Part shown: positions 1 through 12,284 of the stretch, in pieces
Layout: every line of letters begins with the position of its first letter
Position numbering within the stretch: position 1 is the stretch's first letter
Assembly: GCF_009831235.1 (NCBI RefSeq)
Contig: NZ_WUUL01000002.1
Coordinates: forward strand, 248,001-312,000
Reading direction: 5' to 3'
From: Shimazuella alba
GTDB taxonomy: Bacteria > Bacillota > Bacilli > Thermoactinomycetales > Thermoactinomycetaceae
DNA: 64,000 nt
Notes under the pieces: model-generated
What the model was told of the DNA's origin: nothing
The model's database searches: none
What the model saw: only the letters and a program-made list of their open reading frames with translations
Program-made: the position numbers and the translations under genes

Positions 1-268
1 CACCTACAAGTCCACGGTCAGAGGTAACAATCAAATAACCGGTCTTCGATACAGGACGTGATTCTAACATCGGGTGTTTCACACCTGATGAACCTTGTGA
101 GAGGTTTATGATAACGTCTTTTAATTTATCTGCGTAAGGACGAGATGATTCCGCTTGTTCTTGTGCTTTACGCAGGTAGGAAGCAGCTACCATTTTCATT
201 GCTTTGGTAATCTGCTTGGTCTTCTCAAAAGAATTTATCTTAATTTTAATATCACGCATTGTTGCCAT
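1..268 (-). CDS. atpG: ATP synthase F1 gamma subunit, N-terminal part (3' end outside window)
   Basis: Only the first 89 codons lie in the window; the gene runs off the left edge. The translation begins MATMRDIKIKINSFEKTKQI and continues into a helix ending KAMKMVAASYLRKAQ, which is the conserved N-terminal coiled-coil of the gamma subunit, the rotating central stalk of F1. The ATG at 266-268 is preceded by a purine-rich AAAGGAAAGG site at good distance. It follows atpA with a gap of about 40 bases, so it belongs to the atp operon. Family assignment is secure; the rest of the protein cannot be judged. Confidence 0.95.
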   Translation of the reverse strand, partial: MATMRDIKIKINSFEKTKQITKAMKMVAASYLRKAQEQAESSRPYADKLKDVIINLSQGSSGVKHPMLESRPVSKTGYLIVTSDRGLVG

Positions 269-307
269 CGTTGATTCACCGCCTTTCCTTTCAGGCTAGT
301 TCAGTCT

Positions 308-1843
<1,536 letters not shown>

Positions 1844-2374
1844 CTAAGCATTTAGACGTTCTTGAAAGCGGAGGAGCTTGGTTTTGAGGCTGCCATCGTA
1901 AAGACGATCGCCTACTTGCACAACCACTCCACCTAATATATTTGAATCTACTTGTTCTTGAATAACTAGTTTTTTACCAATCATTTCAGCAAACGTCTGA
2001 ACTAACTCTGCTTTCTCATTGTTTTGCATTGGAGAAGCAGTGGTAACAATCGCTTCAGCCATACCAGAAGCTTCTAAAGCTAATCTACGGTATTCAGAGG
2101 CAATACCAGTTAATTCATTTTCCCGTCCTTCATCTACCAATAAAAACAAAAAGTTTTTTGTAATGGTTTGGATAGATGGAAAGTTTTGCGTAATAATAGC
2201 CTTTTTTGATTCAGCTAATGTAGCAGGATGTGACAACCAATTTGCAATATCTTTGTTCGCTAGCGATTCTGATACAAGCTGTAAATCTGCTCCTACTTGT
2301 GGAAGCAAACTATGTCCTTGGGCGACTTCAAACAAAGCTTTTCCATATCGTTTCGCTACCAATGTTACATTCAT
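1844..2374 (-). CDS. atpH: ATP synthase F1 delta subunit (OSCP)
   Basis: 176 residues, normal for bacterial delta, the peripheral-stalk connector between F1 and the b subunits. The start MNVTLVAKRYGKALFEVA is the conserved YAKAL-type N-terminus, and the C-terminal region GGVVVQVGDRLYDGSLKTKL is the family signature. The ATG overlaps the atpF stop by four bases (ATGA), which implies translational coupling and equal dosing of the two stalk proteins. No anomaly seen. Confidence 0.96.
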   Translation of the reverse strand: MNVTLVAKRYGKALFEVAQGHSLLPQVGADLQLVSESLANKDIANWLSHPATLAESKKAIITQNFPSIQTITKNFLFLLVDEGRENELTGIASEYRRLALEASGMAEAIVTTASPMQNNEKAELVQTFAEMIGKKLVIQEQVDSNILGGVVVQVGDRLYDGSLKTKLLRFQERLNA

Positions 2375-2859
2375 TGTATTCTGCCTACCTGTTCAAGATA
2401 GCGGTGTACCAATTTCGATTGGTTCGCTTGGTCCAATTCTTGACCGAGCAGCTTTGTAGCGAGCTGAACACTGAGCTCTCCTACTTCTAAGCGAAGAGCA
2501 GCAAGTGCTTTCTCTTTTTCACGGTTAATCTCATTCGTCGCCTCTTCCATTAACCGTCCAGCTCTTTCATTGGCCAAACGAATGATTTCTTCAGCTTCAC
2601 GTTCTTTTTGGACTTTCGCGCGTTCTACGATTTCCTTTGCTTCTTCGCGAGCCTGTTGCAAAGCAGCTTTTTGGTCTTCTACAAATTTTTCTGCTTCTAA
2701 ACGATGCTGTTCAGCTGATTTGATCTGATCGTCGATGTGATCTTGTCTCGTACGCATTGTAGCTAACAACGGACGAAGTGCAAACCGGGAAACCAATAAC
2801 ATCAGAATAAGAAAGATTACCAACTGAGCTAACATTGTACCCAAATTTAAGCTTAACAA
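2371..2859 (-). CDS. atpF: ATP synthase Fo subunit b
   Basis: 162 residues: one N-terminal membrane helix (about residues 8-26) followed by a long, highly charged, heptad-like helix, the dimeric peripheral stalk. The start is a TTG at 2859, nine bases after AGGAG; the first ATG, eight codons later, has no site. The TTG and the binding site lie in the two arms of a perfect hairpin (listed separately), so initiation may be dampened. The atpE-atpF gap of about 200 bases is unusually long for this operon. It overlaps atpH by four bases. Confidence 0.95.
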   Translation of the reverse strand: MLSLNLGTMLAQLVIFLILMLLVSRFALRPLLATMRTRQDHIDDQIKSAEQHRLEAEKFVEDQKAALQQAREEAKEIVERAKVQKEREAEEIIRLANERAGRLMEEATNEINREKEKALAALRLEVGELSVQLATKLLGQELDQANQSKLVHRYLEQVGRIQ

Positions 2860-2875
2860 AGGAGGTCACTCCTTT
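2858..2875 (-). promoter_or_regulatory. Hairpin sequestering the atpF ribosome-binding site
   Basis: On the mRNA strand AAAGGAG and CTCCTTT form a perfect seven-base-pair stem around a TGAC loop. The left arm is the Shine-Dalgarno sequence and the right arm reaches the first two bases of the TTG start. The pairing is read directly; an effect on subunit stoichiometry is inference. Confidence 0.6.
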
Positions 2876-2985
2876 CGGTTTTATTAGAAAAACTTAGTTT
2901 GCCGCTCATACCTTAACAGTAAAACCATAGCTTTTCTTCTATTTTCATCGATAAGAATCTGTTCGTTTCTTAAGGAGAAATAATA

Positions 2986-3027
2986 GCGGGAGAATACGTG
3001 CCCCCGCCCCATTTGCCTAGATCCCGC
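2986..3027 (-). promoter_or_regulatory. Inverted repeat in the atpE-atpF intercistronic gap
   Basis: GCGGGA at one end and TCCCGC at the other could pair across about 30 bases that themselves contain a C-rich/G-rich stretch. It could slow RNA decay or attenuate transcription between atpE and atpF, whose products are needed in very different amounts. The function is inferred only. Confidence 0.3.
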
Positions 3028-3063
3028 AAAATTATTTGTGGGTGGATTCACACATGAACCGAT

Positions 3064-3288
3064 TTAGATAACTCCAAACAGAAGAAGGATACCAAGTGCA
3101 ACACCGATAATTGGTAGAGCCTCGATCAAACCGAATAAGATCATTGTTTGACCAAATAGTTTACTTTGGCTTTCTGGTTGACGTGCGATACCTTCGATAT
3201 ATTTAGCGAAAAGGTTACTGTTACCAATAGCTGCTCCGAGTGCTGCGAAAGCGATCATAATTGCACCTGCAAGAATATTCAAATCCAT
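3064..3288 (-). CDS. atpE: ATP synthase Fo subunit c
   Basis: 74-residue proteolipid with two membrane helices joined by the polar loop ARQPES. The first helix has the small-residue pattern AALGAAIGNS needed for ring packing, and the second carries the ion-binding glutamate at residue 56 in LFGLIEALPI. No extra polar ligands typical of sodium rings are evident, so a proton ring is expected. It lies between atpB and atpF; the long gap and inverted repeat downstream may help maintain excess c over b. Confidence 0.96.
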   Translation of the reverse strand: MDLNILAGAIMIAFAALGAAIGNSNLFAKYIEGIARQPESQSKLFGQTMILFGLIEALPIIGVALGILLLFGVI

Positions 3289-3310
3289 TTATATGTTCCT
3301 CCTAAAAAGT

Positions 3311-4048
3311 TTAATGATCTGATGACATTTTTTGTGCGATATACACATTGGCTAGAACGGTAAAAATATATGCTTGAATTGCTCCGACGAAGACCGAGAA
3401 TCCCATCCAAGCCAACATGGGAAGTCCAGTTAAGTAAATCGGGCCTTTTGTTAGCATGATAACGATTAAAACTTCTCCAGCAAAAATGTTTGCCCATAAA
3501 CGCATAGCATGTGTCGCTGGTTTCGAAAACTCTTCAATCACATGGAGAACTCCAAGTGGGCTTAAGAAGTGTTTGAAATAACCTTTTACACTTTTACGTA
3601 ATCCCATGTAGTTAGCAAACAATGCAACCGCAACTGCCATGGAAATCGTTACGTTCAGGTCAGCAGTAGGAGATTTTAACCAAGAGATTTCATGAGACTG
3701 TTTTAAAAGTTCTTCTGTTATACCTAGTGAAGGAATCGCATGATGTGCTTCTGCGGATACCATCATAATGACCCCGAGTTGGTTTGCGATCAAGATAAAC
3801 AAAAAGAGTGAAAAGGTGAAACCAAGATATTTCTCTGCTGTACGGTCATCATAACTCATGCGAGCTATCCCACGGCTAAAATCGATAACCATCTCCACTA
3901 AATTTTGTAGTTTACCTGGTCTCATTTTACGTCCACGAGTAGCGAGTATAGTAACAATGAGTACGATAGCAGCAGATAAAAGTGAACCGAATATGACAGC
4001 TAAATCAAATGTTAAACCGAGAAAAGTTACCTTAGGTGTTAATTCCAT
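3311..4048 (-). CDS. atpB: ATP synthase Fo subunit a
   Basis: 245 residues, several hydrophobic helices; the proton-channel stator facing the c ring. The C-terminal half holds the conserved segment KPATHAMRLWANIFAGEVL with the essential arginine, followed by the last helices with GAIQAYIFTVLANVYIA. The ATG follows GGGGGTG by ten bases. It sits directly after atpI and before atpE, in normal order. Length and motifs are typical. Confidence 0.96.
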   Translation of the reverse strand: MELTPKVTFLGLTFDLAVIFGSLLSAAIVLIVTILATRGRKMRPGKLQNLVEMVIDFSRGIARMSYDDRTAEKYLGFTFSLFLFILIANQLGVIMMVSAEAHHAIPSLGITEELLKQSHEISWLKSPTADLNVTISMAVAVALFANYMGLRKSVKGYFKHFLSPLGVLHVIEEFSKPATHAMRLWANIFAGEVLIVIMLTKGPIYLTGLPMLAWMGFSVFVGAIQAYIFTVLANVYIAQKMSSDH

Positions 4049-4057
4049 TCTGTGTAG

Positions 4058-4432
4058 TCACCCCCTTTGTGCTTTAGGAGTAGTAAAGTAGGAGAAGATA
4101 GATAGGATATAGCATAGTGGTAGCCCTACAAGTACACCTCTGACATCCAGTGTATCTGGAAATCTAGCAGCTATTATCATAGCAAAAACTACCACCAAGA
4201 AACGATTGACCATTCCTGTTCCTCTAACTCTATTGCCTGTTTGCACACTTTCTACAACTAACTTCAGTTTCCAAAATAAATAGAGATAGTTGTACAGACT
4301 AACAGATGTCCCCAAGAGGAGTCCGCAAAAAAAAGCACGGTATGGGGTTAGAAAAACCATGATCAGAAACACGATGAGGAGTCCAGTAGTGAGGACCATC
4401 ACGCGACGGCGAGTGGTTAATTTTGATTTCAT
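4058..4432 (-). CDS. atpI: ATP synthase subunit I-like membrane protein
   Basis: About 124 residues with four hydrophobic segments, between atpZ and atpB, the place of atpI in Bacillales. AtpI-type proteins assist c-ring assembly or magnesium supply; sequence conservation is low, so the call rests largely on position and topology. Two in-frame ATGs compete: 4444 overlaps the atpZ stop by four bases but touches the AAAGGA site, while 4432 has a 12-base spacing and is preferred here. Confidence 0.8.
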   Translation of the reverse strand: MKSKLTTRRRVMVLTTGLLIVFLIMVFLTPYRAFFCGLLLGTSVSLYNYLYLFWKLKLVVESVQTGNRVRGTGMVNRFLVVVFAMIIAARFPDTLDVRGVLVGLPLCYILSIFSYFTTPKAQRG

Positions 4433-4440
4433 GAGGGAAG

Positions 4441-4656
4441 TCATTCCTTTAAAAAAGCTTTTAACGTGAAGGCAGCACTGACAAAACCGATCAAAAGACC
4501 TACAACTAGGCCCATAAGAAGCCATAAAGGCTTGGTATGCCAAGTATCGTCTGCCAGTTTCCCTAACCAAGCGCCACCAACAGCGAGGATAATCACTTCC
4601 GTACCCATAGAACCAACCATCGCTACCAGACGTAACGTACTTTTATCTCGATTCAC
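4441..4656 (-). CDS. atpZ: AtpZ/AtpI family two-helix membrane protein
   Basis: 71 residues with two transmembrane helices (about 10-32 and 43-65), the first containing GTEVIILAVGGAWLGKLAD, typical of the ATPase gene 1 (AtpZ) family. AtpZ associates with AtpI in F-ATPase assembly or cation supply. The GTG start at 4656 follows AGGGGG by eight bases. It is the first gene of the atp operon, about 95 bases downstream of a good promoter. Confidence 0.88.
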   Translation of the reverse strand: MNRDKSTLRLVAMVGSMGTEVIILAVGGAWLGKLADDTWHTKPLWLLMGLVVGLLIGFVSAAFTLKAFLKE

Positions 4657-4751
4657 ACGGAAAACCCCCTAGATAAAGGTATTTAATGGGGTATTGGTGA
4701 AAAAATTGTTGGTTCAAGGGTATCAGTCTCAATAAGTCGTTTCCCCTGCTA

Positions 4752-4781
4752 ATACTACCGGATGCCTTCTTTCATTGTCAA
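4752..4781 (-). promoter_or_regulatory. Probable sigma-A promoter of the atp operon
   Basis: On the minus strand a perfect TTGACA (4776-4781) is followed after 18 bases by TAGTAT (4752-4757). It is the best promoter between upp and atpZ and would give a leader of about 90 bases. Confidence 0.65.
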
Positions 4782-4874
4782 CGCTTTCGTACGCCAGAAT
4801 GTGAATAATTCGTCACACATTCGCAATATGATTGAATAAACCGTGTAAAATCAATGTAAATTTAGTGAAAAAAA

Positions 4875-5504
4875 TTACTTAGTCCCATACAGCCTATCCC
4901 CTGCATCTCCCAAACCTGGTACAATATAGCTTTTATGGTTTAATTTTTCATCCACTGCTGCTACAAAAATGTCTACATCTGGATGATCTTCCTGTAACCT
5001 CGCAATTCCTTCTGGTGCTGCAATCAAACACATAAATTTCATACTAGTCGCACCGATTTTTTTCAACTCGTTGATCGCTACAGATGCAGAACTGCCTGTT
5101 GCCAGCATAGGATCGATGACAATTAAATCACGTTCTCCAATATCAGACGGCATTTTCGCATAGTATTGAACAGCCTCTAGCGTTGCCGGATCACGATACA
5201 GACCAATATGACCTACTTTTGCCGCTGGAATCAGTTTTAATACCCCATCTACCATCCCTAATCCTGCACGCAAGATAGGCACCAATCCTATTTTCTTTCC
5301 TTCAATCATTTTACACGTCGTAGTGGTCACAGGTGTCTCGATTTCCACTTCTTTTAGTGGTAAGTCCCGTGTAATCTCATAAGCCATCAGCGTAGCTACT
5401 TCATCTACCAACTCTCGAAATTCCTTGGTCCCTGTATTTTTATCCCGAATATACGTCAATTTGTGCTGAATCAATGGGTGATCAAAAACGTATACATTGC
5501 TCAT
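4875..5504 (-). CDS. upp: Uracil phosphoribosyltransferase
   Basis: 209 residues, the family length. It converts uracil and PRPP to UMP in pyrimidine salvage in the cytoplasm. The PRPP-binding loop is visible as [12 protein letters not shown], and the C-terminal flap region [19 protein letters not shown] matches the uracil-specific signature. Start [19 protein letters not shown] is typical. Position between glyA and atp is that of B. subtilis, although here glyA is about 10 kb away because the MATE gene, biotin operon and others are inserted. No clear terminator is seen before the atp promoter. Confidence 0.97.
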   Translation of the reverse strand: MSNVYVFDHPLIQHKLTYIRDKNTGTKEFRELVDEVATLMAYEITRDLPLKEVEIETPVTTTTCKMIEGKKIGLVPILRAGLGMVDGVLKLIPAAKVGHIGLYRDPATLEAVQYYAKMPSDIGERDLIVIDPMLATGSSASVAINELKKIGATSMKFMCLIAAPEGIARLQEDHPDVDIFVAAVDEKLNHKSYIVPGLGDAGDRLYGTK

Positions 5505-5717
5505 TTTCTCATTCCTCTTTTCTTGTATCCATTATCGACGATGTACTTTTTTCCATACCTAAAAAAAGCCCCTTAATGAATATAGGACTTTTGAAAGAAA
5601 ATTACTAGCTTCGACTAACTTCCTATCTATTAAAAAATATTAGAATGTTGCGTCTCATTTATTCCAAATATAACACTTTTAGATTAATATGAATTTAAAT
5701 GGAGGAACACTCTCCTG

Positions 5718-7139
5718 ATGCACGATTCTATAAAAGAAATATTCCAACTACAGATAAGGGATACAGTGGTTCAGAATTCGCGAACATACCAGATGCTGCA
5801 AACAGCTGGATGGGCTGGTGCAGGACAGCTCTCGAAAACAGTAACAGGTTTTATCAACATGTTGCTTGTCGCTCATCTGGGCATCCAAACTATTCTGATT
5901 GTTACATGTACCTTTATGGTAACACTCATCTTCTTGGCAATCGATCAGCAACTTCGTGCTGTAACCACGCCCCTGATTAGTCAGTGCACAAGCGAGAAGA
6001 AAGAGAATCTACCAAAAAGCTTGGTTGTCTTGAAAGCGCAATGCAAACAGACAGATAAACAGACAGTGCTCGTACAGACGATCACAGTTCAAGCATTGTT
6101 GTTTTCTATGGTTTTTGGATTTCTAGTAAGTGGACTTGCACTTGTCTTCCCAAGCGAAATCCTTCAGCTAACGGGAGCGAGTGATTCAGTAGCACTTGAA
6201 GGTGCTCTTTACTGCCAACTGATGATTGGATCAATCTGGCTGCTCTCCCTCTCCGGCACAATGGAAGGAACATTGCAGGGAATCGGTCATGCCAATTGGT
6301 CTTCTCAAGCCGGGATCATCCGAAATGGATCGCACCTGTTGCTCAGTTATGGAGGAATCTATTTTCTAGACACTGGAGTAGTGGGTGTTGCGTGGGCATC
6401 GATCCTTGGAGAGATCGTAGGGCTCATTTATATGACCTATTTTCTTCGGAAAACGGCATTTCAAAAAAATCTCACCTCCCTTCGCCCTAATTGGGCTGTT
6501 CAAAAAGATGTCATTCGTAACGCGATTCCTCTGATGGCTGACATGGTGTTCTATCAAATGAATGCAGCGTTGCTGTGGTACATTTTGCGAAGTTACGGAG
6601 ATATAGTCTTTGCTTCGCAGCGAATTGCGGCGGAAATTATGTCGGTTCCTTCTGCAATTTTTTGGGGATTTTATGTGTCCGTAAGTCGATTTGTCCCCCA
6701 CGTCTACGGTGACAGCGAGTACAACAGAGTCAAGCAGTACACTACGAGTATGCTGAAAGCAGGCATTCTTACTGCTTGTGTCACCCTCAGCGGAGTTTTT
6801 CTCTTCGGAAAACAGATTGCAAGGCTTTTTACTGATGATCAGCGAATGATCACAACCACACACCAATGGATCTTCGTCTATGTATTGGTTGGTGTAGCGG
6901 GGGTCATTTACAATGTGGCCGCTCGTGCACTAAAAGGAATCCAAGAAAATAAAATCATCATGTTGAGTAGTTTCATCAGTAATCTCATCTGGTGTATTTC
7001 CATGATCCTTGCCTGGAAATATATGTCTCTGTGGGCAGTTGCCGCAACATATATCCTGTACCAATCGCTGGAAGCAGCTATTGTGGGATGGTACTTTTAC
7101 TCAGACAGGTGGATTGCTCATTCTAAACAACCCATATAG
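5718..7139 (+). CDS. MATE family efflux transporter
   Basis: 473 residues with about twelve hydrophobic helices in two similar halves, as expected for Na+ or H+ coupled multidrug and toxin extrusion proteins. Supporting segments include GTLQGIGHANWSSQAG in the first half and the second-half counterpart ARALKGIQENK. The substrate cannot be predicted. The ATG follows GGAGGA by 11 bases. The gene is divergent from upp and followed by its own hairpin, so it is monocistronic. It is part of the plus-strand block inserted between upp and glyA. Confidence 0.88.
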   Translation: MHDSIKEIFQLQIRDTVVQNSRTYQMLQTAGWAGAGQLSKTVTGFINMLLVAHLGIQTILIVTCTFMVTLIFLAIDQQLRAVTTPLISQCTSEKKENLPKSLVVLKAQCKQTDKQTVLVQTITVQALLFSMVFGFLVSGLALVFPSEILQLTGASDSVALEGALYCQLMIGSIWLLSLSGTMEGTLQGIGHANWSSQAGIIRNGSHLLLSYGGIYFLDTGVVGVAWASILGEIVGLIYMTYFLRKTAFQKNLTSLRPNWAVQKDVIRNAIPLMADMVFYQMNAALLWYILRSYGDIVFASQRIAAEIMSVPSAIFWGFYVSVSRFVPHVYGDSEYNRVKQYTTSMLKAGILTACVTLSGVFLFGKQIARLFTDDQRMITTTHQWIFVYVLVGVAGVIYNVAARALKGIQENKIIMLSSFISNLIWCISMILAWKYMSLWAVAATYILYQSLEAAIVGWYFYSDRWIAHSKQPI

Positions 7140-7161
7140 AAAAAGTTTCATTTCCAAAAAC

Positions 7162-7188
7162 GCCCCTCTTGTTCTACGAGAGGGGCGC
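7162..7188 (+). terminator. Hairpin after the MATE gene
   Basis: CGCCCCTCT and AGAGGGGCG form a nine-base-pair stem with a nine-base loop 22 bases after the stop codon. The T-tract is poor, so termination efficiency is uncertain. Confidence 0.65.
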
Positions 7189-7242
7189 AGTCATTTGTCA
7201 TTAAAAAATGGATTAAAAAACTACAACAATGAAAATTCCCTC

Positions 7243-7271
7243 TTGTTGCGTCAAGAAAGTTCTGTTATATT
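7243..7271 (+). promoter_or_regulatory. Biotin operon promoter
   Basis: TTGTTG (7243-7248), 17 bases, TATATT (7266-7271). The expected start of transcription falls inside the adjacent BirA operator, so repressor binding would block initiation. Confidence 0.75.
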
Positions 7272-7313
7272 CCCAATTGTAAACCAATAAAAAAAATAGG
7301 TTTACAATTGGGG
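7272..7313 (+). promoter_or_regulatory. BirA operator (biotin box)
   Basis: A 14-base inverted repeat, CCCAATTGTAAACC and GGTTTACAATTGGGG, separated by 13 A/T bases. The TTGTAAACC/GGTTTACAA core matches the known BirA operator half-sites of Firmicutes. The right arm also forms the bioA ribosome-binding site. Regulation by biotinoyl-AMP-loaded BirA is therefore expected; the birA gene itself is outside the window. Confidence 0.88.
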
Positions 7314-7321
7314 TGTGAGAC

Positions 7322-9374
<2,053 letters not shown>

Positions 9375-9376
9375 AA

Positions 9377-10375
9377 ATGATGATAAAAACTAACACCAAA
9401 AACTGGGAAACATATGCCGACAAAGCGTTAAAAGGTGATGTATTAACGACTGCGGAAGCCATGTCTGTATTAGAAGCGGATGATAATGAACTCCTGTCAT
9501 TGCTGCAAGCTGCTTTTCGAGTTCGACATCATTACTTTGGAAAAAAAGTAAAACTGAATATGATTATCAATGCAAAAAGCGGTTACTGTCCAGAAGATTG
9601 TGGTTACTGCTCACAGTCTATCATCTCAAAAGCACCTATTGAGAAATATACCATGTTAAAAAAAGAGATAATTGTTGCCGGAGCTAGAGAGGCTTTGAAT
9701 CGGAAAGCGGGAACATATTGTATCGTGGCAAGTGGTTATGGTCCTACAGCCTCTGAACTAGAAGAAGTAGTCGAAGCGGTAAAAGAGATTAAAAAAGAAC
9801 TAAAAATGAAGATCTGTGCTTGTTTAGGGATCTTACGTGATGACCAAGCTATCAGATTAAAAGAAGCTGGTGTAGATCGATACAACCACAATTTAAATAC
9901 AAGTGCGGATCACTTTGCCAATATTACCACTACTCATACTTATGATCAGCGCATACAAACAGTAGAAATGGCTAAAGAAGCCGGGATTTCTCCATGTTCT
10001 GGATGTATTGTAGGAATGGGTGAAACGAAGAAACAAGTTATCCAAATCGCCACTGCATTGCGTGAGCTAAATGCAGATTCAATTCCAGTTAATTTTTTAA
10101 ATCCAATCAAAGGTACACCATTAGAACATAAAAAAGAGCTAAACCCTCGTTATTGCCTAAAAGTTCTAGCTTTAATGCGATTTTTGAATCCTAATAAAGA
10201 AATTCGTGTTTCTGGTGGAAGAGAAGTAAACCTAGGTCAATTGCAGCCTCTATCCCTATATCCCGCTAATGCTATATTTGTAGGGGATTACTTGACAACA
10301 GAAGGTCAAGAAGCAAATCTAGACCATCAAATGATTGAAGATCTTGGGTTTGAAATCGAGCTTTGTGCATTATGA
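9377..10375 (+). CDS. bioB: Biotin synthase (radical SAM)
   Basis: 332 residues. It inserts sulfur into dethiobiotin using a [4Fe-4S] cluster for radical chemistry and an auxiliary cluster as sulfur source. The radical SAM cysteines are in CPEDCGYCSQS, and the C-terminal VSGGREVN holds the conserved arginine that ligates the second cluster. The segment YNHNLNTS is also family-specific. Its stop overlaps the bioF start by three bases (ATGA). Confidence 0.97.
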   Translation: MMIKTNTKNWETYADKALKGDVLTTAEAMSVLEADDNELLSLLQAAFRVRHHYFGKKVKLNMIINAKSGYCPEDCGYCSQSIISKAPIEKYTMLKKEIIVAGAREALNRKAGTYCIVASGYGPTASELEEVVEAVKEIKKELKMKICACLGILRDDQAIRLKEAGVDRYNHNLNTSADHFANITTTHTYDQRIQTVEMAKEAGISPCSGCIVGMGETKKQVIQIATALRELNADSIPVNFLNPIKGTPLEHKKELNPRYCLKVLALMRFLNPNKEIRVSGGREVNLGQLQPLSLYPANAIFVGDYLTTEGQEANLDHQMIEDLGFEIELCAL

Positions 10376-11550
10376 GAAATTGGCAACTGGGATTAAGAAA
10401 CGAATTAAATCAGCTAGCGGATAAGAACCTAATACGGGAGTTAAAATCCACTGCTCATGGAACCAACCCTGTCTGTGTACGAGAAGGAAAAACATTGCTA
10501 AACTTCTCTTCCAACAATTACTTGGGATTGGCAGGACATCCTCTGCTGATCCAAGCTATGCAAAATACTGTAGAAGCAGGTTCGCCTTCATCACGGCTAT
10601 TAGTAGGTAATGAAGCTAAGACACAACATCTAGAAGAAGAACTAGCACAATGGCAGGAGACAGAATCCGCTCTTGTATTTAGTAATGGGTATATGGCTAA
10701 TCTCGGAGTATTATCTAGTTTTTTAGACAGAAAAGATGCTGTTTTTAGTGATCAACTCAATCATGCTAGTATTGTCGATGGTATTCGATTGAGCGGTGCA
10801 ACATCCTTTCGATATCGGCATGGCAATATGAATCATCTAGAAAATCTATTAAAGAAAGCAGCGAAAAAAGGTTTTAGGAGAAAACTGATTGTTACAGATG
10901 CTGTTTTTAGTATGGATGGTGACATCGCTCCACTACGTGATCTTGTATCATTGAAAGAAAAATATGATACAGCTTTATTTGTCGATGAAGCACACAGTGT
11001 TGGAACGATAGGACCACAAGGGAAAGGTTTAGCACATCATCTTGGAATCTCCGATCAGATAGAGATACACATGGGTACTTTTAGCAAAGCGTTTGGTGTG
11101 TATGGGGCATATGTAGCTGGCAAAAAAGATTGGATTCATTACCTAATCAACCATTCTCGAAGTTTTATTTATACCACTGCCCTACCGCCAAGCATCATAT
11201 CAGCCATTCTTCAATCATTAAAGTTGATCCAACAAAGTGATAGGTCTCGTCATCTATTGAAACGCAAAAGTATGAAATTCCGTGATGAGCTTAGCAAATA
11301 TGGATTCAATATCGCAAATTCTTCTACCCAGATCGTTCCTGTTGTCATCGGAGATAGTTCAAAATCGTTAGCCTTTAGTCAAAAACTTATTGCAAACGGA
11401 ATACTGTCTGTAGCCATTCGTCCACCCACTGTACCAGCAGGCAGTGCTAGACTTCGCTTCTCTCTGATGGCTGATCATCGAGATGATGATATACAAAATG
11501 TCATAGAGTCCATTACGGAAATTGGATACGAATGTGGTGTAATTCTATGA
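10372..11550 (+). CDS. bioF: 8-amino-7-oxononanoate synthase
   Basis: 392 residues, alpha-oxoamine synthase that condenses pimeloyl thioester with L-alanine. The PLP lysine is in MGTFSKAFGVYG; FVDEAHSVGTIGPQGKG and SNNYLGLAGHP are family signatures. I start at the ATG at 10372 that overlaps the bioB stop (ATGA) rather than at a GTG three codons upstream. The C-terminus again overlaps the next gene by four bases, so the operon is tightly coupled. Confidence 0.95.
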   Translation: MRNWQLGLRNELNQLADKNLIRELKSTAHGTNPVCVREGKTLLNFSSNNYLGLAGHPLLIQAMQNTVEAGSPSSRLLVGNEAKTQHLEEELAQWQETESALVFSNGYMANLGVLSSFLDRKDAVFSDQLNHASIVDGIRLSGATSFRYRHGNMNHLENLLKKAAKKGFRRKLIVTDAVFSMDGDIAPLRDLVSLKEKYDTALFVDEAHSVGTIGPQGKGLAHHLGISDQIEIHMGTFSKAFGVYGAYVAGKKDWIHYLINHSRSFIYTTALPPSIISAILQSLKLIQQSDRSRHLLKRKSMKFRDELSKYGFNIANSSTQIVPVVIGDSSKSLAFSQKLIANGILSVAIRPPTVPAGSARLRFSLMADHRDDDIQNVIESITEIGYECGVIL

Positions 11551-12284
11551 TGAAAAAGCGTCATTCTTTTTTGTGGATTTCAGGGTGGTCTGTATCCTCG
11601 GATATTTGGAAACCTTTTATGAGTCAGTGGCCTAATGCACATCATTACAGCCTCTCCTTTGAAAATTGTGAAACAGTAGAACAAATCAATAAGCATGCGA
11701 TCCAAACTTTTCAACAAGTGGAACATAAACCAGTAAACATCATAGGATGGTCACTGGGAGCAATGATAGCTCTTCAACTGGCTGTTCGATTTGCTAAAGA
11801 TATAAACCACCTGTTTTTAATTGCTGGTGTCTCGTCATTCATGCGAACAAAACAAAATAAAACGGGATGGAACGAATTAGTGATCAAACGAATGAAAAAA
11901 CAGCTAGAGAACGATGTTCAACAAGTCATTCGAATATTTGATCAAAAAATGTTCACTGACCATGAAAAACTCAATGGCGATAAAAAAAAATGGGACAAGT
12001 TCATCCGAAAAAGTGTTCCTTCTGTATGGTCACTCCAAGCTGGTTTGGATTTTTTAGAGAAATTTTCTATTGATGAATACATCAAATTCATTCATACCCC
12101 TGTTTCATTGCTATCAGGAGAAGAGGATAAGATTTGCGCTCTTGAATCAACAAGAGTTTTAGCCGATCAGCTTCACTCCTGTACTCATTCTAGATGGGAT
12201 GAAACGGGACATGCTTGTTTTTGGACAAATCAAGAGAAATTTCATCAGTGGATCAAGGAGGGAGTGAATCATGAAGATCAATAA
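11547..12284 (+). CDS. bioH: Alpha/beta hydrolase, probable pimeloyl-ACP methyl ester esterase
   Basis: 245 residues. The nucleophile elbow GWSLGAM, a late aspartate in SGEEDKICALES and a histidine in DETGHACFW form a complete Ser-Asp-His triad. Its place between bioF and bioC supports the BioH role: removing the methyl group that BioC adds, which frees pimeloyl-ACP for BioF. Bio esterases are diverse (BioH, BioG, BioV and others), and identity to E. coli BioH is not evident by eye, so the gene symbol is by role. It overlaps bioF by four bases and bioC by 14. Confidence 0.78.
   Translation: MMKKRHSFLWISGWSVSSDIWKPFMSQWPNAHHYSLSFENCETVEQINKHAIQTFQQVEHKPVNIIGWSLGAMIALQLAVRFAKDINHLFLIAGVSSFMRTKQNKTGWNELVIKRMKKQLENDVQQVIRIFDQKMFTDHEKLNGDKKKWDKFIRKSVPSVWSLQAGLDFLEKFSIDEYIKFIHTPVSLLSGEEDKICALESTRVLADQLHSCTHSRWDETGHACFWTNQEKFHQWIKEGVNHEDQ

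Noticed and set aside
2019-2459. Plus-strand open frame of 146 codons over atpH/atpF
   Set aside because: Antisense to two certain genes; no ribosome-binding site and no family pattern.
4797-4822. GAATGTG/CACATTC inverted repeat downstream of upp as a terminator
   Set aside because: Seven base pairs, a 12-base loop and no T tract on either strand.
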